Of a stretch of DNA of 64,000 nt, positions 41,083-49,487 are shown one piece after another; position 1 is the first letter of the stretch, and every line of letters starts with the position of its first letter. This stretch comes from Streptomyces rubrogriseus (GTDB lineage Bacteria; Actinomycetota; Actinomycetes; Streptomycetales; Streptomycetaceae), in NCBI RefSeq assembly GCF_027947575.1, contig NZ_CP116256.1, positions 2,914,001 to 2,978,000 on the forward strand. The letters run 5' to 3'. A program made the position numbers and the translations under genes. The notes beneath the pieces were generated by a model, which saw only the letters and a program-made list of their open reading frames with translations, was not told the DNA's origin and ran no database searches.

Positions 41083-41799
41083 TCACGGCCCGTGCCGGTC
41101 GCCGAACGCGTCCGCGTCCCAGGTGCCGTCCAGGGGCGGCGCCAGCCAGCGCGGTGCCGCCGACCGGAAGCCGGCCGGGGTGAGGGACCCCGCCCCGGCC
41201 GGGACGGCGCCGAGGAGGGGAGCGCCGGAGACGTCCGGCAGGTCCGCGAGGTTGCAGCGGGCGGCGAGGTCCGGGGCCGCGGGCCAGCTGCCGATCACCA
41301 GCCCGGGCAGCTCCAGTCCCCGGGAGCGCAACTCGCGCGCCGTCAGCTCCGTGGTGTTCAGCGTGCCCAGCCCCGCCGACGTGACCAGCAGCACCGGTGC
41401 GCCCAGCAGACCGGCGACGTCCGCCAGCGTCCCGCCCTCCGCGTCGAAGCGTACGAGCAGTCCGCCGGCGCCCTCCACCAGCACCAGATCGTGCTCCGTG
41501 GCGAGTTTGGCCGCGGTCTCCGCCACCTCTCCCGGGTGCACCGGTGCCCGCCCGGCCCGGCGCGCGGCCGTGCCCGGCGCCAACGGCTCCGGGAACCGGG
41601 CCACTTCGGCGACCGTCGCGTTCCCGGCGAGGCGGGCCACTTCCTGGGCGTCCCCGGCCTCGTCCGGCCCGACGCCGGTCTGTGCCGCCTTGAGCACGGC
41701 CACCGTCCGGCCGCCCGCCAGGGCCGCCGCGGCCACCGCGGCGGTCACGACCGTCTTGCCGACCTCCGTGCCCGTGCCCGTGATCACCAGTACCGGCAT
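41083..41799 (-). CDS. bioD: Dethiobiotin synthetase
   Basis: This 238-residue enzyme carboxylates DAPA to dethiobiotin using ATP and CO2. Motifs are the P-loop ITGTGTEVGKTVV (about 6-18), KAAQTG with the substrate lysine, and VEGAGGLLVRFD. It starts 1 nt after the bioA stop, so bioBAD is one operon. The C-terminus extends slightly past the core with DGTWDADAFGD. Confidence 0.95.
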   Translation of the reverse strand: MPVLVITGTGTEVGKTVVTAAVAAAALAGGRTVAVLKAAQTGVGPDEAGDAQEVARLAGNATVAEVARFPEPLAPGTAARRAGRAPVHPGEVAETAAKLATEHDLVLVEGAGGLLVRFDAEGGTLADVAGLLGAPVLLVTSAGLGTLNTTELTARELRSRGLELPGLVIGSWPAAPDLAARCNLADLPDVSGAPLLGAVPAGAGSLTPAGFRSAAPRWLAPPLDGTWDADAFGDRHGP

Positions 41800-41800
41800 G

Positions 41801-43087
41801 TCATCCCTCCCGTGCCGCCGCGCAGACCGCGCGGGCGATGCGTGCCACGTCCGCGTCGCCCGTGACGTACGGCGGCATGGTGTAGACCAGGTCGCGGAAC
41901 GGGCGCAGCCACACGCCCTCGCGCACGGCCGCCTTCGTCGCCGCCCGCATGTCGACGGCGTGGTCGAGCTGTACCACTCCGATCGCGCCGAGCACCCGCA
42001 CATCGCGCACGCCCGGCAGCTCGGCGGCGGGCGCGAGTCCCTCGCCGAGGCCCGTCTCGATCCGCTTGACCTCGGCGCGCCAGTCCTGGCCGAGCAGCAG
42101 CCCGATCGACGCGCAGGCCACGGCCGCGGCCAGCGGATTGCCCATGAACGTCGGCCCGTGGGCCAGCACCGGTACCTCGCCCCGGGAGATCCCGTCGGCC
42201 ACCCGCGAGGTGCAGAGTGTGGCCGCCATCGTGAGGTACCCGCCGGTCAGCGCCTTGCCCACGCACATCACGTCCGGCGTCACCGCCGCGTGCTCCGCCG
42301 CGAACAGGGCGCCCGTGCGGCCGAAGCCGGTCGCGATCTCGTCGAAGACCAGCAGGACGTCGTGCGCGTCGCACGCCTCGCGCAGCACCCGCAGGTACGC
42401 GGGGGAGTGGAACCGCATCCCGCCCGCGCCCTGCACCACCGGCTCCACGATCACCGCGGCCAGTTCGCCGGCGTGCCGCTCGATCAGCGACCGCAGGTGG
42501 TCCGCGTACGTCTCCTCGTACTCCGCCGGCGGCGCGTCCGCGAAGACCTGGCGCGGCAGGGCACCGGACCACAGCTCGTGCATGCCGCCCTCGGGGTCGC
42601 ACACCGACATGGGCTGCCAGGTGTCGCCGTGGTAGCCGCCGCGCCAGGTGAGCAGGCGGCGCTTGCCGGGGCGGTCGAGCGAGCGCCAGTACTGCAGGCA
42701 CATCTTCACGGCGACCTCGACCGACACCGACCCGGAGTCGGCGAGGAACACGTGCTCCAGACCCTCGGGAGACATGTCGACAAGGAGCTTCGCCAGCCGT
42801 ACGGCGGGCTCGTGGGTGAGCCCGCCGAACATCACGTGGCTCATCCGCTCCAGTTGCTCGCGCGCGGCCGCGTTCAGCACCGGGTGGTTGTAGCCGTGGA
42901 TCGCCGACCACCAGGACGACATCCCGTCGACCAGTTCACCGGAGCCGTCGGCCGGCCGCAGCCGGACCCCGCTCGCCGACTCCACGACCAGCGGGTCCTG
43001 CCGGCCGGGCATGGGCCCGTACGGGTGCCAGACGTGCCGCCGGTCCAGGTCCAGCAGCTCGGCGACGCTCAGCGCGGGCTCAGGCAT
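41801..43087 (-). CDS. bioA: Adenosylmethionine-8-amino-7-oxononanoate aminotransferase
   Basis: This 428-residue class III aminotransferase makes DAPA from KAPA with SAM as amino donor. Diagnostic features are HVWHPYGPM at the N-terminus, [41 protein letters not shown], the PLP lysine in [14 protein letters not shown] and [14 protein letters not shown] 43087 overlaps the bioB stop by 8 nt. The operon order is bioB-bioA-bioD. Confidence 0.95.
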   Translation of the reverse strand: MPEPALSVAELLDLDRRHVWHPYGPMPGRQDPLVVESASGVRLRPADGSGELVDGMSSWWSAIHGYNHPVLNAAAREQLERMSHVMFGGLTHEPAVRLAKLLVDMSPEGLEHVFLADSGSVSVEVAVKMCLQYWRSLDRPGKRRLLTWRGGYHGDTWQPMSVCDPEGGMHELWSGALPRQVFADAPPAEYEETYADHLRSLIERHAGELAAVIVEPVVQGAGGMRFHSPAYLRVLREACDAHDVLLVFDEIATGFGRTGALFAAEHAAVTPDVMCVGKALTGGYLTMAATLCTSRVADGISRGEVPVLAHGPTFMGNPLAAAVACASIGLLLGQDWRAEVKRIETGLGEGLAPAAELPGVRDVRVLGAIGVVQLDHAVDMRAATKAAVREGVWLRPFRDLVYTMPPYVTGDADVARIARAVCAAAREG

Positions 43088-44303
43088 TGGGCGCGAGGTC
43101 CGTCCCGGCGCCGCGGCGGCGTACCGCCACCAGGTCCGTGCGGGGCTCCTCGGCGGGGCGCGGCGTCGTGGACGCGGGCGCGGGGGCGCACACTCCGCCA
43201 CCTGCGTGCGAACCGCAACCCGCCTCGCCCTCGGCGCCGTCGTGCGAGCCGCAGCCGCCGCCACCCTCGTGCGAGCCGCAGCCCCCGCCCCGCACCGACG
43301 CGCGGTGCTCCGGCAGCGTGACCTCGCCGGCGCCCTCCACCTCGAAGCCGGCGTCGGCGATCATCTCCAGGTCCGCGTGGCCCGCCTGGCCCTCGCTGGT
43401 GAGGTAGTCGCCGAGGAAGATCGAGTTGGCCAGGTGCAGCGCGAGCGGCTGCATCGTGCGCAGATGGACCTCGCGCCCGCCGGCGATGCGCACCTCGACG
43501 TCCGGGCAGACGAACCGCGTCATCGCCAGGATGCGCAGACACCGCTGCGGGGTGAGGTGCCACTCCTTGGCGAGCGGCGTGCCCTCCATCGGGATCAGGA
43601 AGTTGACCGGCACCGAGTCCGGGTCCAGCTCGCGCAGCGAGAAGACCACGTCGACCAGGTCCTCGTCGCTCTCGCCCATGCCCGCGATGAGCCCCGAGCA
43701 GGCGGACAGCCCGGCCGCGTGCGCCTTGTTCACGGTGTCCACCCGGTCGGCGTACGTGTGCGTGGTGGTGATGTCGCCGTACGTCGACTCGGAGGTGTTG
43801 AGGTTGTGGTTGTAGGCGTCGGCCCCGGCCTCCCGCAGCCGCTCCGCCTGGCCGTCGGAGAGCAGCCCGAGGCAGGCGCAGACCTCCACGGACTCGTTCT
43901 GCTCCTTGATGGCCTTGATGGTGTCCGAGACGCGGTCCACGTCCCGGTCGGTCGGGCCGCGTCCGCTGGCCACCAGGCACACGCGCTTGGCGCCCCCGGA
44001 CACTCCGGCCGCGGCGGCCGCCGAGGCCTGGTCGGGCTTGAGCCAGGTGTACTTGAGGATCTCCGCCTTGGAGCCCAGCCGCTGCGAGCAGTAGGAGCAG
44101 TCCTCGGGGCACAGGCCCGACTTGAGGTTGACGAGGTAGTTGAGTTTCACCCGTCGGCCGAACCAGTGGCGGCGCACCTTTCCGGCCGCGGCCACCACGT
44201 CGAGCAGGTCGTCGTCGGGAGTGGCGAGGACGGCGAGCGCCTCCTCGCGGGTCGGCGTCTCGCGCCGAAGCCCCTTGTCCACCAGCGTGTTCAGCAGGTC
44301 CAT
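43080..44303 (-). CDS. bioB: Biotin synthase with Cys/His-rich C-terminal extension
   Basis: The radical-SAM enzyme inserts sulfur into dethiobiotin. The 4Fe-4S motif [10 protein letters not shown] lies near residue 65. Further family blocks are [30 protein letters not shown] and the Arg-bearing GGREVHLR. The protein has 407 residues, about 60 more than most BioB proteins. The extra tail contains three GCGSH units (each with Cys and His) in a Gly-rich context, then a Pro/Thr-rich end. This tail is not part of the catalytic barrel and may bind a metal or help cluster supply (inference). The 3' end overlaps bioA. Confidence 0.95.
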   Translation of the reverse strand: MDLLNTLVDKGLRRETPTREEALAVLATPDDDLLDVVAAAGKVRRHWFGRRVKLNYLVNLKSGLCPEDCSYCSQRLGSKAEILKYTWLKPDQASAAAAAGVSGGAKRVCLVASGRGPTDRDVDRVSDTIKAIKEQNESVEVCACLGLLSDGQAERLREAGADAYNHNLNTSESTYGDITTTHTYADRVDTVNKAHAAGLSACSGLIAGMGESDEDLVDVVFSLRELDPDSVPVNFLIPMEGTPLAKEWHLTPQRCLRILAMTRFVCPDVEVRIAGGREVHLRTMQPLALHLANSIFLGDYLTSEGQAGHADLEMIADAGFEVEGAGEVTLPEHRASVRGGGCGSHEGGGGCGSHDGAEGEAGCGSHAGGGVCAPAPASTTPRPAEEPRTDLVAVRRRGAGTDLAPNA

Positions 44304-44371
44304 GAGAGCCGATCCTGTCCTAAGGGGCCGTCCGCGGCCAAGGAGACTTTGCACAACACTGACAGATCGAC

Positions 44372-44389
44372 GTGTGGGTATTGCCACAC
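44372..44389. promoter_or_regulatory. Inverted repeat in the bioB/bioF divergent promoter region
   Basis: GTGTGG (44372-44377) and CCACAC (44384-44389) form a perfect 6-bp inverted repeat with a 6-nt spacer, in the 149-nt gap between the divergent bioB and bioF starts. It is well placed as an operator for a biotin regulator, but I do not recognise it as a known BirA/BioQ/BioR site. Confidence 0.45.
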
Positions 44390-44452
44390 CTCGCGGGGGT
44401 GGCCGGACCGCTAATGTCTGTTCATTGCCTACAAAACCCGGAGGACCGTGCC

Positions 44453-45580
44453 ATGGCGTTCGGCTGGATCGAGGAACAGGACCGGGCGCGCCGCGAGGCC
44501 GGACTCGTACGGGTTCTGCGCCCCCGCCCGGCGGCGTCGTCGCTGCTGGACCTGGCGAGCAACGACTACCTGGGTCTCGCCCGGCACCCGGAGGTCGTGG
44601 AAGGGGCGGCCTCGGCCGCACGGACCTGGGGCGGCGGCGCGACCGGCTCCCGGCTGGTGACCGGCACCACCGCACTGCACGCCGAACTCGAAAGCGAACT
44701 GGCGGACTTCTGCGGCTTCGAGGCCGCGCTCGTCTTCTCCTCCGGCTACGCGGCCAACCTCGCCGCGGTCACCGCGCTGGCACCGCACGGCAGCCTCGTC
44801 GTCTCCGACGCGGGCAACCACGCCTCGCTGATCGACGGTTGCCGGCTCGCCCGCGGCACCACACAGGTCGTGGGGCACGCCGACCCGGACGCCGTGCGCA
44901 AGGCACTGGCGACGCACGACGGACCCGCCGTGGCCGTCTCCGACACCGTCTTCTCGGTCGACGGCGACGCCGCGCCCCTGGCCGCACTGGCCGACGGGTG
45001 CCGGGCGTACGGGGCGGGGCTGATCGTCGACGACGCCCACGGTCTCGGCGTCCTCGGCGACGGCGGCCGGGGCGCCCCGCAGGGCGCGGGCCTCGCGGGC
45101 CGCGACGACGTCGTCGCGACCGTCACGCTGTCCAAGTCGCTCGGCGCCCAGGGCGGCGCCGTGCTGGGCCCCGCCCGGGTCGTCGCCCACCTGGTCAACG
45201 CGGCCCGCACGTTCATCTTCGACACGGGACTCGCCCCTGCCGCGGCCGGGGCGGCCCTCGCGGCGCTCCGGCTGCTCGTCCGCGAGCCGGAGCGTGCGGC
45301 GCGGGCCCGTGCCGTCGCCGCCGAACTGCACGAACGCCTGACCACCGCGGGTCTGGACGCGGTACGTCCGGACGCCGCGGTCGTCTCGGTGCGCGCGCCC
45401 TCCCCGGAGCAGGCCGTGCGGTGGGCGGCCGACTGCCGAGCGGCCGGCCTGTCCGTGGGCTGCTTCCGCCCTCCTTCCGTGCCCGACGGCATCTCACGGC
45501 TCAGGCTGACCGCTCGCGGGGACCTCTGCCGGGAACAGATCGAGCGCGCGGTACGGGTGATCGGCGAAACGCGGCCATGA
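44453..45580 (+). CDS. bioF: 8-amino-7-oxononanoate synthase
   Basis: This 375-residue PLP enzyme condenses pimeloyl-thioester with alanine. Family motifs: [56 protein letters not shown] and the PLP lysine in [14 protein letters not shown] 44453 has CGGAGGA upstream; an in-frame start at 44372 lacks one and would overlap the inverted repeat. It is transcribed divergently from bioBAD. bioC/bioH-type genes are not in the window. Confidence 0.95.
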   Translation: MAFGWIEEQDRARREAGLVRVLRPRPAASSLLDLASNDYLGLARHPEVVEGAASAARTWGGGATGSRLVTGTTALHAELESELADFCGFEAALVFSSGYAANLAAVTALAPHGSLVVSDAGNHASLIDGCRLARGTTQVVGHADPDAVRKALATHDGPAVAVSDTVFSVDGDAAPLAALADGCRAYGAGLIVDDAHGLGVLGDGGRGAPQGAGLAGRDDVVATVTLSKSLGAQGGAVLGPARVVAHLVNAARTFIFDTGLAPAAAGAALAALRLLVREPERAARARAVAAELHERLTTAGLDAVRPDAAVVSVRAPSPEQAVRWAADCRAAGLSVGCFRPPSVPDGISRLRLTARGDLCREQIERAVRVIGETRP

Positions 45581-45622
45581 GTCGGCGGGACACGGCCGTG
45601 CGTCGTCCGGTGTCCGGTGCGG

Positions 45623-45865
45623 TCAGCCGCGGCCGAGGCGGGCGGTGAACGCCGTCCAGCTCCCGGGGGAGAAGAGCAGGGCGGGTCCGGCCGGGTTCTT
45701 GGAGTCGCGCACGGCGAGCAGTCCGGTGCCGGGGCCGGCCGACGGACGGGCCGTTTCCACACAGTTGTTCGCCCCGGTGCTGTAGCTGCTGCGCAGCCAC
45801 CGGACACCGGGCACATCGGTGCTGACAGGGATGTTCCGGGGAAGTTCGGACATGGAGCCTGACAT
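45623..45865 (-). CDS. DUF397 protein
   Basis: An 80-residue protein of the DUF397 family, recognised by WLRSSYSTGANNCVETA, VAV-like LLAVRDSKNP and SWTAFTARL at the end. DUF397 proteins accompany XRE/DUF5753 regulators in Streptomyces developmental and antibiotic-control loci. It lies 9 nt downstream of such a regulator gene and is its likely partner. Confidence 0.92.
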   Translation of the reverse strand: MSGSMSELPRNIPVSTDVPGVRWLRSSYSTGANNCVETARPSAGPGTGLLAVRDSKNPAGPALLFSPGSWTAFTARLGRG

Positions 45866-45874
45866 GGTGCCTCC

Positions 45875-46735
45875 TTACGCGCCAGCCGCGGTCGCGGCGA
45901 TGAAGTCCAACGAGTCCTCGGGCGAAAGGGCATGGATCAGAAGGGCGTTGAAGGCCTCGGTGTAGGCCTCTAGGTCTTCTTTCCGTTCGAGGTGCAGGCT
46001 ACTCGTCAAGTGGTCGAGAACCACCACGTCCAGATCAGAAGTGCTCGAAAATGAGAAGATTACGAAAGGGCCGGTGACACCGATGTGCGCCCCGGCGGCA
46101 AACGGCAGCACCTGGAGCCGGACGTGGGGGAGCTGCGCCGCCTCGACCAGCCTGGCCAGTTGACGGGACATCACCCCGGGTCCGCCCACCACCCGGCGCA
46201 GCACCGCCTCGTCCAGGACCGCGCTCAGCTCCAGCGGCGGCTCGCCCCGCAGCACGTCCTGCCGGGCCAGCCGGACCTCCACCAGCGTGTCCAGCCGTTC
46301 CGCCGGCATCCCGTCCACGGCGGCGCGCGTCACCGCGCGGGCGTACTCGGGCGTCTGGAGCAGGCCGGGCACCACCGTCGTCTCCAGCGTGCGCATCGCG
46401 CTGGCCTGCGACTCCAGACTGATGAAGTCGCGGTAGGTCGGCGGCAGCACCCCGCGGTACGCGTGCCACCAGTGGTTGCGTCCCCCCGCGTCCTCGGAGC
46501 GCGCCAGCATCACCAGCAGTTCCCGCAGCTGCTCGTCGGCCACGCCGTAGGCGTCCAGCAGTAACCGCACGTCGGCCGGTTTCGCCCCGCTCGTCCCGGT
46601 CTCGATCCGGCTGACCTTCGACTGGTGCCAGCCCACCAGCCGGGCCGCCTCGCCGCTGGTGATGCCCGCCGACGTGCGCAGGGCGCGCAGTTCCGCGCCC
46701 AGCTTCCGGCGGCGCACCACGGGACCGTGCTGCAT
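45875..46735 (-). CDS. XRE-family regulator with DUF5753 domain (WhiJ-like)
   Basis: The 286-residue protein has an N-terminal HTH (LRTSAGITSGEAARLVGWHQ, then SKVSRIETGTSGA) and a C-terminal DUF5753 domain (VVPGLLQTPEYARAV, RLARQDVL, VLPFAAGAHIG, VVLDHL). With DUF397 and the RsbW-like kinase gene at 46951 it forms the triad known from whiJ. Codon 58 is TTA (plus-strand 46562-46564), so translation should depend on the bldA tRNA and the protein would be made mainly at development. Confidence 0.93.
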   Translation of the reverse strand: MQHGPVVRRRKLGAELRALRTSAGITSGEAARLVGWHQSKVSRIETGTSGAKPADVRLLLDAYGVADEQLRELLVMLARSEDAGGRNHWWHAYRGVLPPTYRDFISLESQASAMRTLETTVVPGLLQTPEYARAVTRAAVDGMPAERLDTLVEVRLARQDVLRGEPPLELSAVLDEAVLRRVVGGPGVMSRQLARLVEAAQLPHVRLQVLPFAAGAHIGVTGPFVIFSFSSTSDLDVVVLDHLTSSLHLERKEDLEAYTEAFNALLIHALSPEDSLDFIAATAAGA

Positions 46736-46808
46736 GGGACAACTCCCTTACTCCTTATGAGTCGCCCAAATACGCTCTGCCGTCGCAGAGTTCACCGCTT
46801 CGAGCGAC

Positions 46809-46824
46809 AGATATATGCATATCT
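46809..46824. promoter_or_regulatory. AT-rich inverted repeat between the WhiJ-like and RsbW-like genes
   Basis: AGATAT (46809-46814) and ATATCT (46819-46824) form a perfect 6-bp inverted repeat around ATGC. It is a sharp AT-rich island in the 215-nt divergent gap, about 75 nt upstream of the XRE start. It could be the operator of the XRE protein or a promoter element. Confidence 0.5.
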
Positions 46825-46950
46825 TGGTGGATCGCCGCCCTTCGCAGGTCCGGTGATGGCAGTCTGGCGGCGAAGCACCAGTCCGGGACCGTACTCGAAC
46901 CATCCGCTCCGTGTCGGGCCGCGGTCCCGTGAGAAAGGGACGGCGTCGCC

Positions 46951-47463
46951 ATGGCAGACCATCTGGAAGCATCCGTCACTCTGCCGAGCGATCCCGCCTC
47001 GGTGGCGGCCGCGCGGACCTACGTGGTCGGCACCCTGGCGGAGTGGGGCTTGCCGGGCGACGCCGATCTGTCGGACACGGTGCGGCTCATCGTCTCCGAA
47101 CTGGCGACCAACGCGGTCCAGCACACGTTCGGGCAGTCGCCCACCTTCACGGTGGACCTCGTCCTCGACCGCGACGAGCGGCTGCGCCTCGGCGTCACCG
47201 ACAGCCACCCGCGCTTCCCCAAGCGCCTGCCCGCCGCCGTCCAGCAGGACAACGGCCGGGGGATGGTGATCATTCGCTGGCTGACCGCCGAGTGCGGCGG
47301 CAAGCTGAAGGTCAGGCCCACCCGCGAGGGCGGCAAGACCGTATCCATCGAACTGCCCTGGACGCCCCCGCGCGGACCGGCCGCGCCCGCGGGGGTGACG
47401 GCGGGGCAGAACGCCGTCACCCCCGCGGGCGGGCTACTTGACCCGGCCGTACCAGACGCTTGA
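46951..47463 (+). CDS. RsbW-like ATP-binding regulatory protein (HATPase_c_2)
   Basis: The 170-residue protein has the GHKL ATPase motifs: N-box in LIVSELATNAVQHTF, G1 in LGVTDSHPRFP (Asp) and G2 in NGRGMVIIRWL. This is the anti-sigma-factor kinase fold. The last 35 residues (from TPPRGPAAPAG) are disordered and encoded by a strong hairpin. It belongs to the WhiJ-type triad. The 3' end overlaps the convergent NlpC/P60 gene by 30 nt. Confidence 0.92.
   Translation: MADHLEASVTLPSDPASVAAARTYVVGTLAEWGLPGDADLSDTVRLIVSELATNAVQHTFGQSPTFTVDLVLDRDERLRLGVTDSHPRFPKRLPAAVQQDNGRGMVIIRWLTAECGGKLKVRPTREGGKTVSIELPWTPPRGPAAPAGVTAGQNAVTPAGGLLDPAVPDA
47384..47431. terminator. 19-bp hairpin terminator inside the end of the RsbW-like gene
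   Basis: Arms 47384-47402 and 47413-47431 pair perfectly with a 10-nt loop. The hairpin ends 3 nt before the NlpC/P60 stop (47434) and lies in the last codons of the convergent RsbW-like gene. It can terminate the leftward transcript; for the rightward one it is inside coding DNA. Confidence 0.8.
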
Positions 47464-47907
47464 GGTCCAGATCTTCTCCAGGCGCACCACGGCGCCGGTC
47501 TTCGGCGCGTGCCAGATCCGGCCCTTCCCGGCGTAGATGCCGACGTGGTAGACGCTGCTGCCGGAGTGGAAGAACACGAGGTCACCGGCCTTGCGGTTCC
47601 TCACGGAGACACGGCTGGTCTTGTTGTACTGCTGGGCCGCGGTGCGGGGCAGCTTCTTGCCGGCCTTCTTGAACGAGTACAGCGTCAGGCCGGAGCAGTC
47701 GAACCGGTGGGGACCGGTGGCACCCCAGCGGTACGGGGCGCCCTTCTTGGAGGCCGCGATCTTGAGGGCTTTCGTCGCATGGCTCGCCGCGGCCGCCTCG
47801 GCGGCGGCACCGGGGACCACGACGGAGCCGCCCACGGCGGCGAGGGTGAGAGCCGAGGCCGTGCCGGCACGGGCCATCAGCGACGGGACACGATTGAGCG
47901 CGGACAT
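47434..47907 (-). CDS. Secreted NlpC/P60 peptidoglycan hydrolase
   Basis: This 157-residue protein has a signal peptide (to about residue 37, SVVVPGAAAEAAAA) and an NlpC/P60 domain with catalytic Cys in FDCSGLTLYSF, His in VYHVGIYAG and a polar third residue in IWHAPKTG. Such enzymes cut D-Glu-Dap bonds in peptidoglycan. ATG 47907 is preferred because GAAGGG stands 6 nt upstream; a TTG 2 codons earlier also exists. The 5' leader carries a probable c-di-AMP riboswitch, a control known for wall hydrolases of actinobacteria. Confidence 0.92.
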   Translation of the reverse strand: MSALNRVPSLMARAGTASALTLAAVGGSVVVPGAAAEAAAASHATKALKIAASKKGAPYRWGATGPHRFDCSGLTLYSFKKAGKKLPRTAAQQYNKTSRVSVRNRKAGDLVFFHSGSSVYHVGIYAGKGRIWHAPKTGAVVRLEKIWTSSVWYGRVK

Positions 47908-47919
47908 GCGCAACCCTTC

Positions 47920-48040
47920 GTCAGCCGCCTGTGAAGGATGACCTGTCGGATTCGGGCTGGCGAAGTTGCCCGGCCGCGGTGTGCGGCTTCACCCCAAGGA
48001 CCGCCGGTCCCGGTGCCTCTCGCGGAGGCGGCCGTGCCGG
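47920..48040 (-). promoter_or_regulatory. Probable c-di-AMP (ydaO-yuaA) riboswitch
   Basis: Read on the minus strand, the leader contains TTGGGGTGAA, then GGGCAACTT, then AGCCCGAATCCGACAG and a closing AGGCGGC. These match in order the conserved parts of the ydaO motif (UUGGGGUGAA ... AGCCCGAAUCCGUCAG ... AGGCG). The terminal helix P1 is a perfect 7-bp pair, GCCGCCT/AGGCGGC (plus-strand 48026-48032 with 47924-47930). The aptamer ends 17 nt before the NlpC/P60 ATG, next to its ribosome site. c-di-AMP would be expected to reduce expression. Confidence 0.8.
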
Positions 48041-48424
48041 CGACCCGTCGTGCTCGGGTCCTCCACTCCTGCCGATCCACTTCCCTTGCGACCGGTCGTC
48101 CGGACGGCGGCAGGACTCGGCGTCCGCCCGGACCGCCCCGCCGCTGCGGCGGGGGCTTGTCGTCAGTCACGGATCTTGTCCCGCCCCGAGGGGAATTCCC
48201 AACGGAACGTGCCCTTTGTGTTGTTACGTGCCACTCACCCGTTCGGGTCGACGCCCTCCTGTTCGAAGCGCCGCCGCAGGTGGTGACGGCCCCGGGACCA
48301 GCGGCGCAGCGGTGTGTCGCGCCGGTGGAGCGGACGGCTGCCGCAACTTCGACCGGTCGCGAATCGGGGGTGTTCCTACGCCGAAAGGGGGTACGTCGTT
48401 TGGTCCGTTTCGGCCCGGGGTTTC
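48041..48424. other. Intergenic region upstream of the riboswitch
   Basis: This 384-nt stretch has no supported gene. The promoter of the NlpC/P60 transcript should be here, reading left. I saw no clear -35/-10 pair. The part from 48340 to 48424 also contains the 3' flank of the small hypothetical gene. Confidence 0.35.
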
Positions 48425-48733
48425 TCAGCTCTCGGAAGTGGGCGGGAGTGCGACCCGCGCCGTCCGCCGCTCACCGTCGAGCACGCGCAGCGCCCGGGCC
48501 AGGGTGGCGGCGTGCACCTCCGTCTCGCCCCGGTGGTGCATCAGCGTCAGCGCGTCACGCAGGGCCGTCGCCTTGCCGACCAGCGCCTGGGCGGCCCGCA
48601 GCCCGCGGTAGGTGTCACCGTCCCGCCCGGGGTTGATGCGTCCGAGCAGGTCGACGACGTCCAGATAGCGGTCGACGACCTCGGCCTCGGCGCGGGTCAG
48701 AGCGGGCAGCGGGGGCAACTCGGGTGGCAGCAC
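48425..48733 (-). CDS. Small conserved hypothetical protein, 102 residues
   Basis: The protein starts at GTG 48733 with GAGGTGA 8 nt upstream, begins LPPELPPLPALTRAEAEVVD and is helical through LGRINPGRDGDTYRGLRAAQ, then ALVGKATALRDALTLMHHRG. I do not recognise the family. It starts 7 nt after the ClpP stop, so the two are likely co-transcribed. Good codon bias supports a real gene. Confidence 0.75.
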   Translation of the reverse strand: MLPPELPPLPALTRAEAEVVDRYLDVVDLLGRINPGRDGDTYRGLRAAQALVGKATALRDALTLMHHRGETEVHAATLARALRVLDGERRTARVALPPTSES

Positions 48734-48740
48734 GGGCGGA

Positions 48741-49376
48741 TCACCTCGCGCCGGACGAGGCGGGCGGGGTCCTGCGGGCCGGCACGATCCGGTCCACCAG
48801 CCCGTACTCCAGTGCCTGCCGGGCATCCAGGACCGTGTCCCGCTCGAGGTCCGCGGTCACCTGCTCGGGAGTGCGGCCGGTGTGCCGTACGAGGATCTCC
48901 TCCAGGCGGGCGCGGGCGCGGACCAGTTCCGCGGCGTGGACGGCCAGGTCGCTCGCCTGCCCACGCACCGGTTCGGTGAGCGCCGGCTGGTGGAGCACCA
49001 CCCGGGCGCCCGGCAGGGCGGCGCGCTTGCCCGGGGTGCCCGCCGCCAGCAGCACGGCGGCGGACGAACCGGCCTGGCCGAGGCAGGTGGTGGCCACGTC
49101 GCAGGCGACGTGGCGCATCGTGTCGTAGATCACGGTCATGGCGGTGAAGGAGCCGCCGGGCGAGTTGACGTAGAGCTGGATGTCCCGGTCCGGTGCCTGG
49201 TGCTCCAGGTACAGGAGCTGTGCCGTCACGTCGTTCGCGGAGGTCTCGTCGACCGCCGTCCCGAGGAAGACGATCCGCTCCTGGAGCAGCTTGGAGTACG
49301 GGTCCGAGGTCCGGGTCCCCGCACTCGTGCGCTCGGTGAACTCCGGCAGGACATGGCGGGCGGACGGTCGGGTCAT
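48741..49376 (-). CDS. ClpP-family serine protease subunit (paralogue)
   Basis: The 211-residue protein has all three catalytic positions: Ser in [15 protein letters not shown] (about 104), His in ARVVLHQPA and Asp in [19 protein letters not shown]. The Gly-rich strand motif [16 protein letters not shown] is intact. ATG 49376 has GAGGAGG upstream. The GSSAAV instead of the usual ASMGAF next to Ser is divergent. It is a single gene without an adjacent clpX or second clpP, so it is one of the accessory ClpPs (P3-P5 type) rather than the housekeeping P1P2 pair. Confidence 0.92.
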   Translation of the reverse strand: MTRPSARHVLPEFTERTSAGTRTSDPYSKLLQERIVFLGTAVDETSANDVTAQLLYLEHQAPDRDIQLYVNSPGGSFTAMTVIYDTMRHVACDVATTCLGQAGSSAAVLLAAGTPGKRAALPGARVVLHQPALTEPVRGQASDLAVHAAELVRARARLEEILVRHTGRTPEQVTADLERDTVLDARQALEYGLVDRIVPARRTPPASSGAR

Positions 49377-49421
49377 GACGAACCCCTCCTCGTGGCAGAA
49401 CCGACTTCGGCTGCGCAGTTT

Positions 49422-49447
49422 CTGTAAAAAATGTACAGGACGTACGT
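49422..49447. promoter_or_regulatory. TGTACA-type antitoxin operator region
   Basis: CTGTA (49422-49426) and TACAG (49434-49438) form an inverted repeat around an A tract, and TGTACA (49432-49437) is exactly the core known for YefM/Phd-type operators. The 8-bp palindrome ACGTACGT (49440-49447) follows. The sites lie 41-66 nt upstream of the Phd/YefM gene and also in the clpP promoter zone, so the antitoxin may regulate both. Confidence 0.65.
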
Positions 49448-49487
49448 TCGCCGAGGGTGGATTCGGGCGGAACCGTAAGCTGGGGTC

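Noticed and set aside
40784..41086. 100-codon Arg-rich frame after bioD
   Set aside because: No recognisable domain and random-like composition. The GTGA contact with the bioD stop is the only support.
43195..43300. Short repeated units in the bioB 3' end as a possible CRISPR or DNA repeat
   Set aside because: The repeats are in-frame GCGSH codons of the BioB tail with variable spacing, not a repeat-spacer array.
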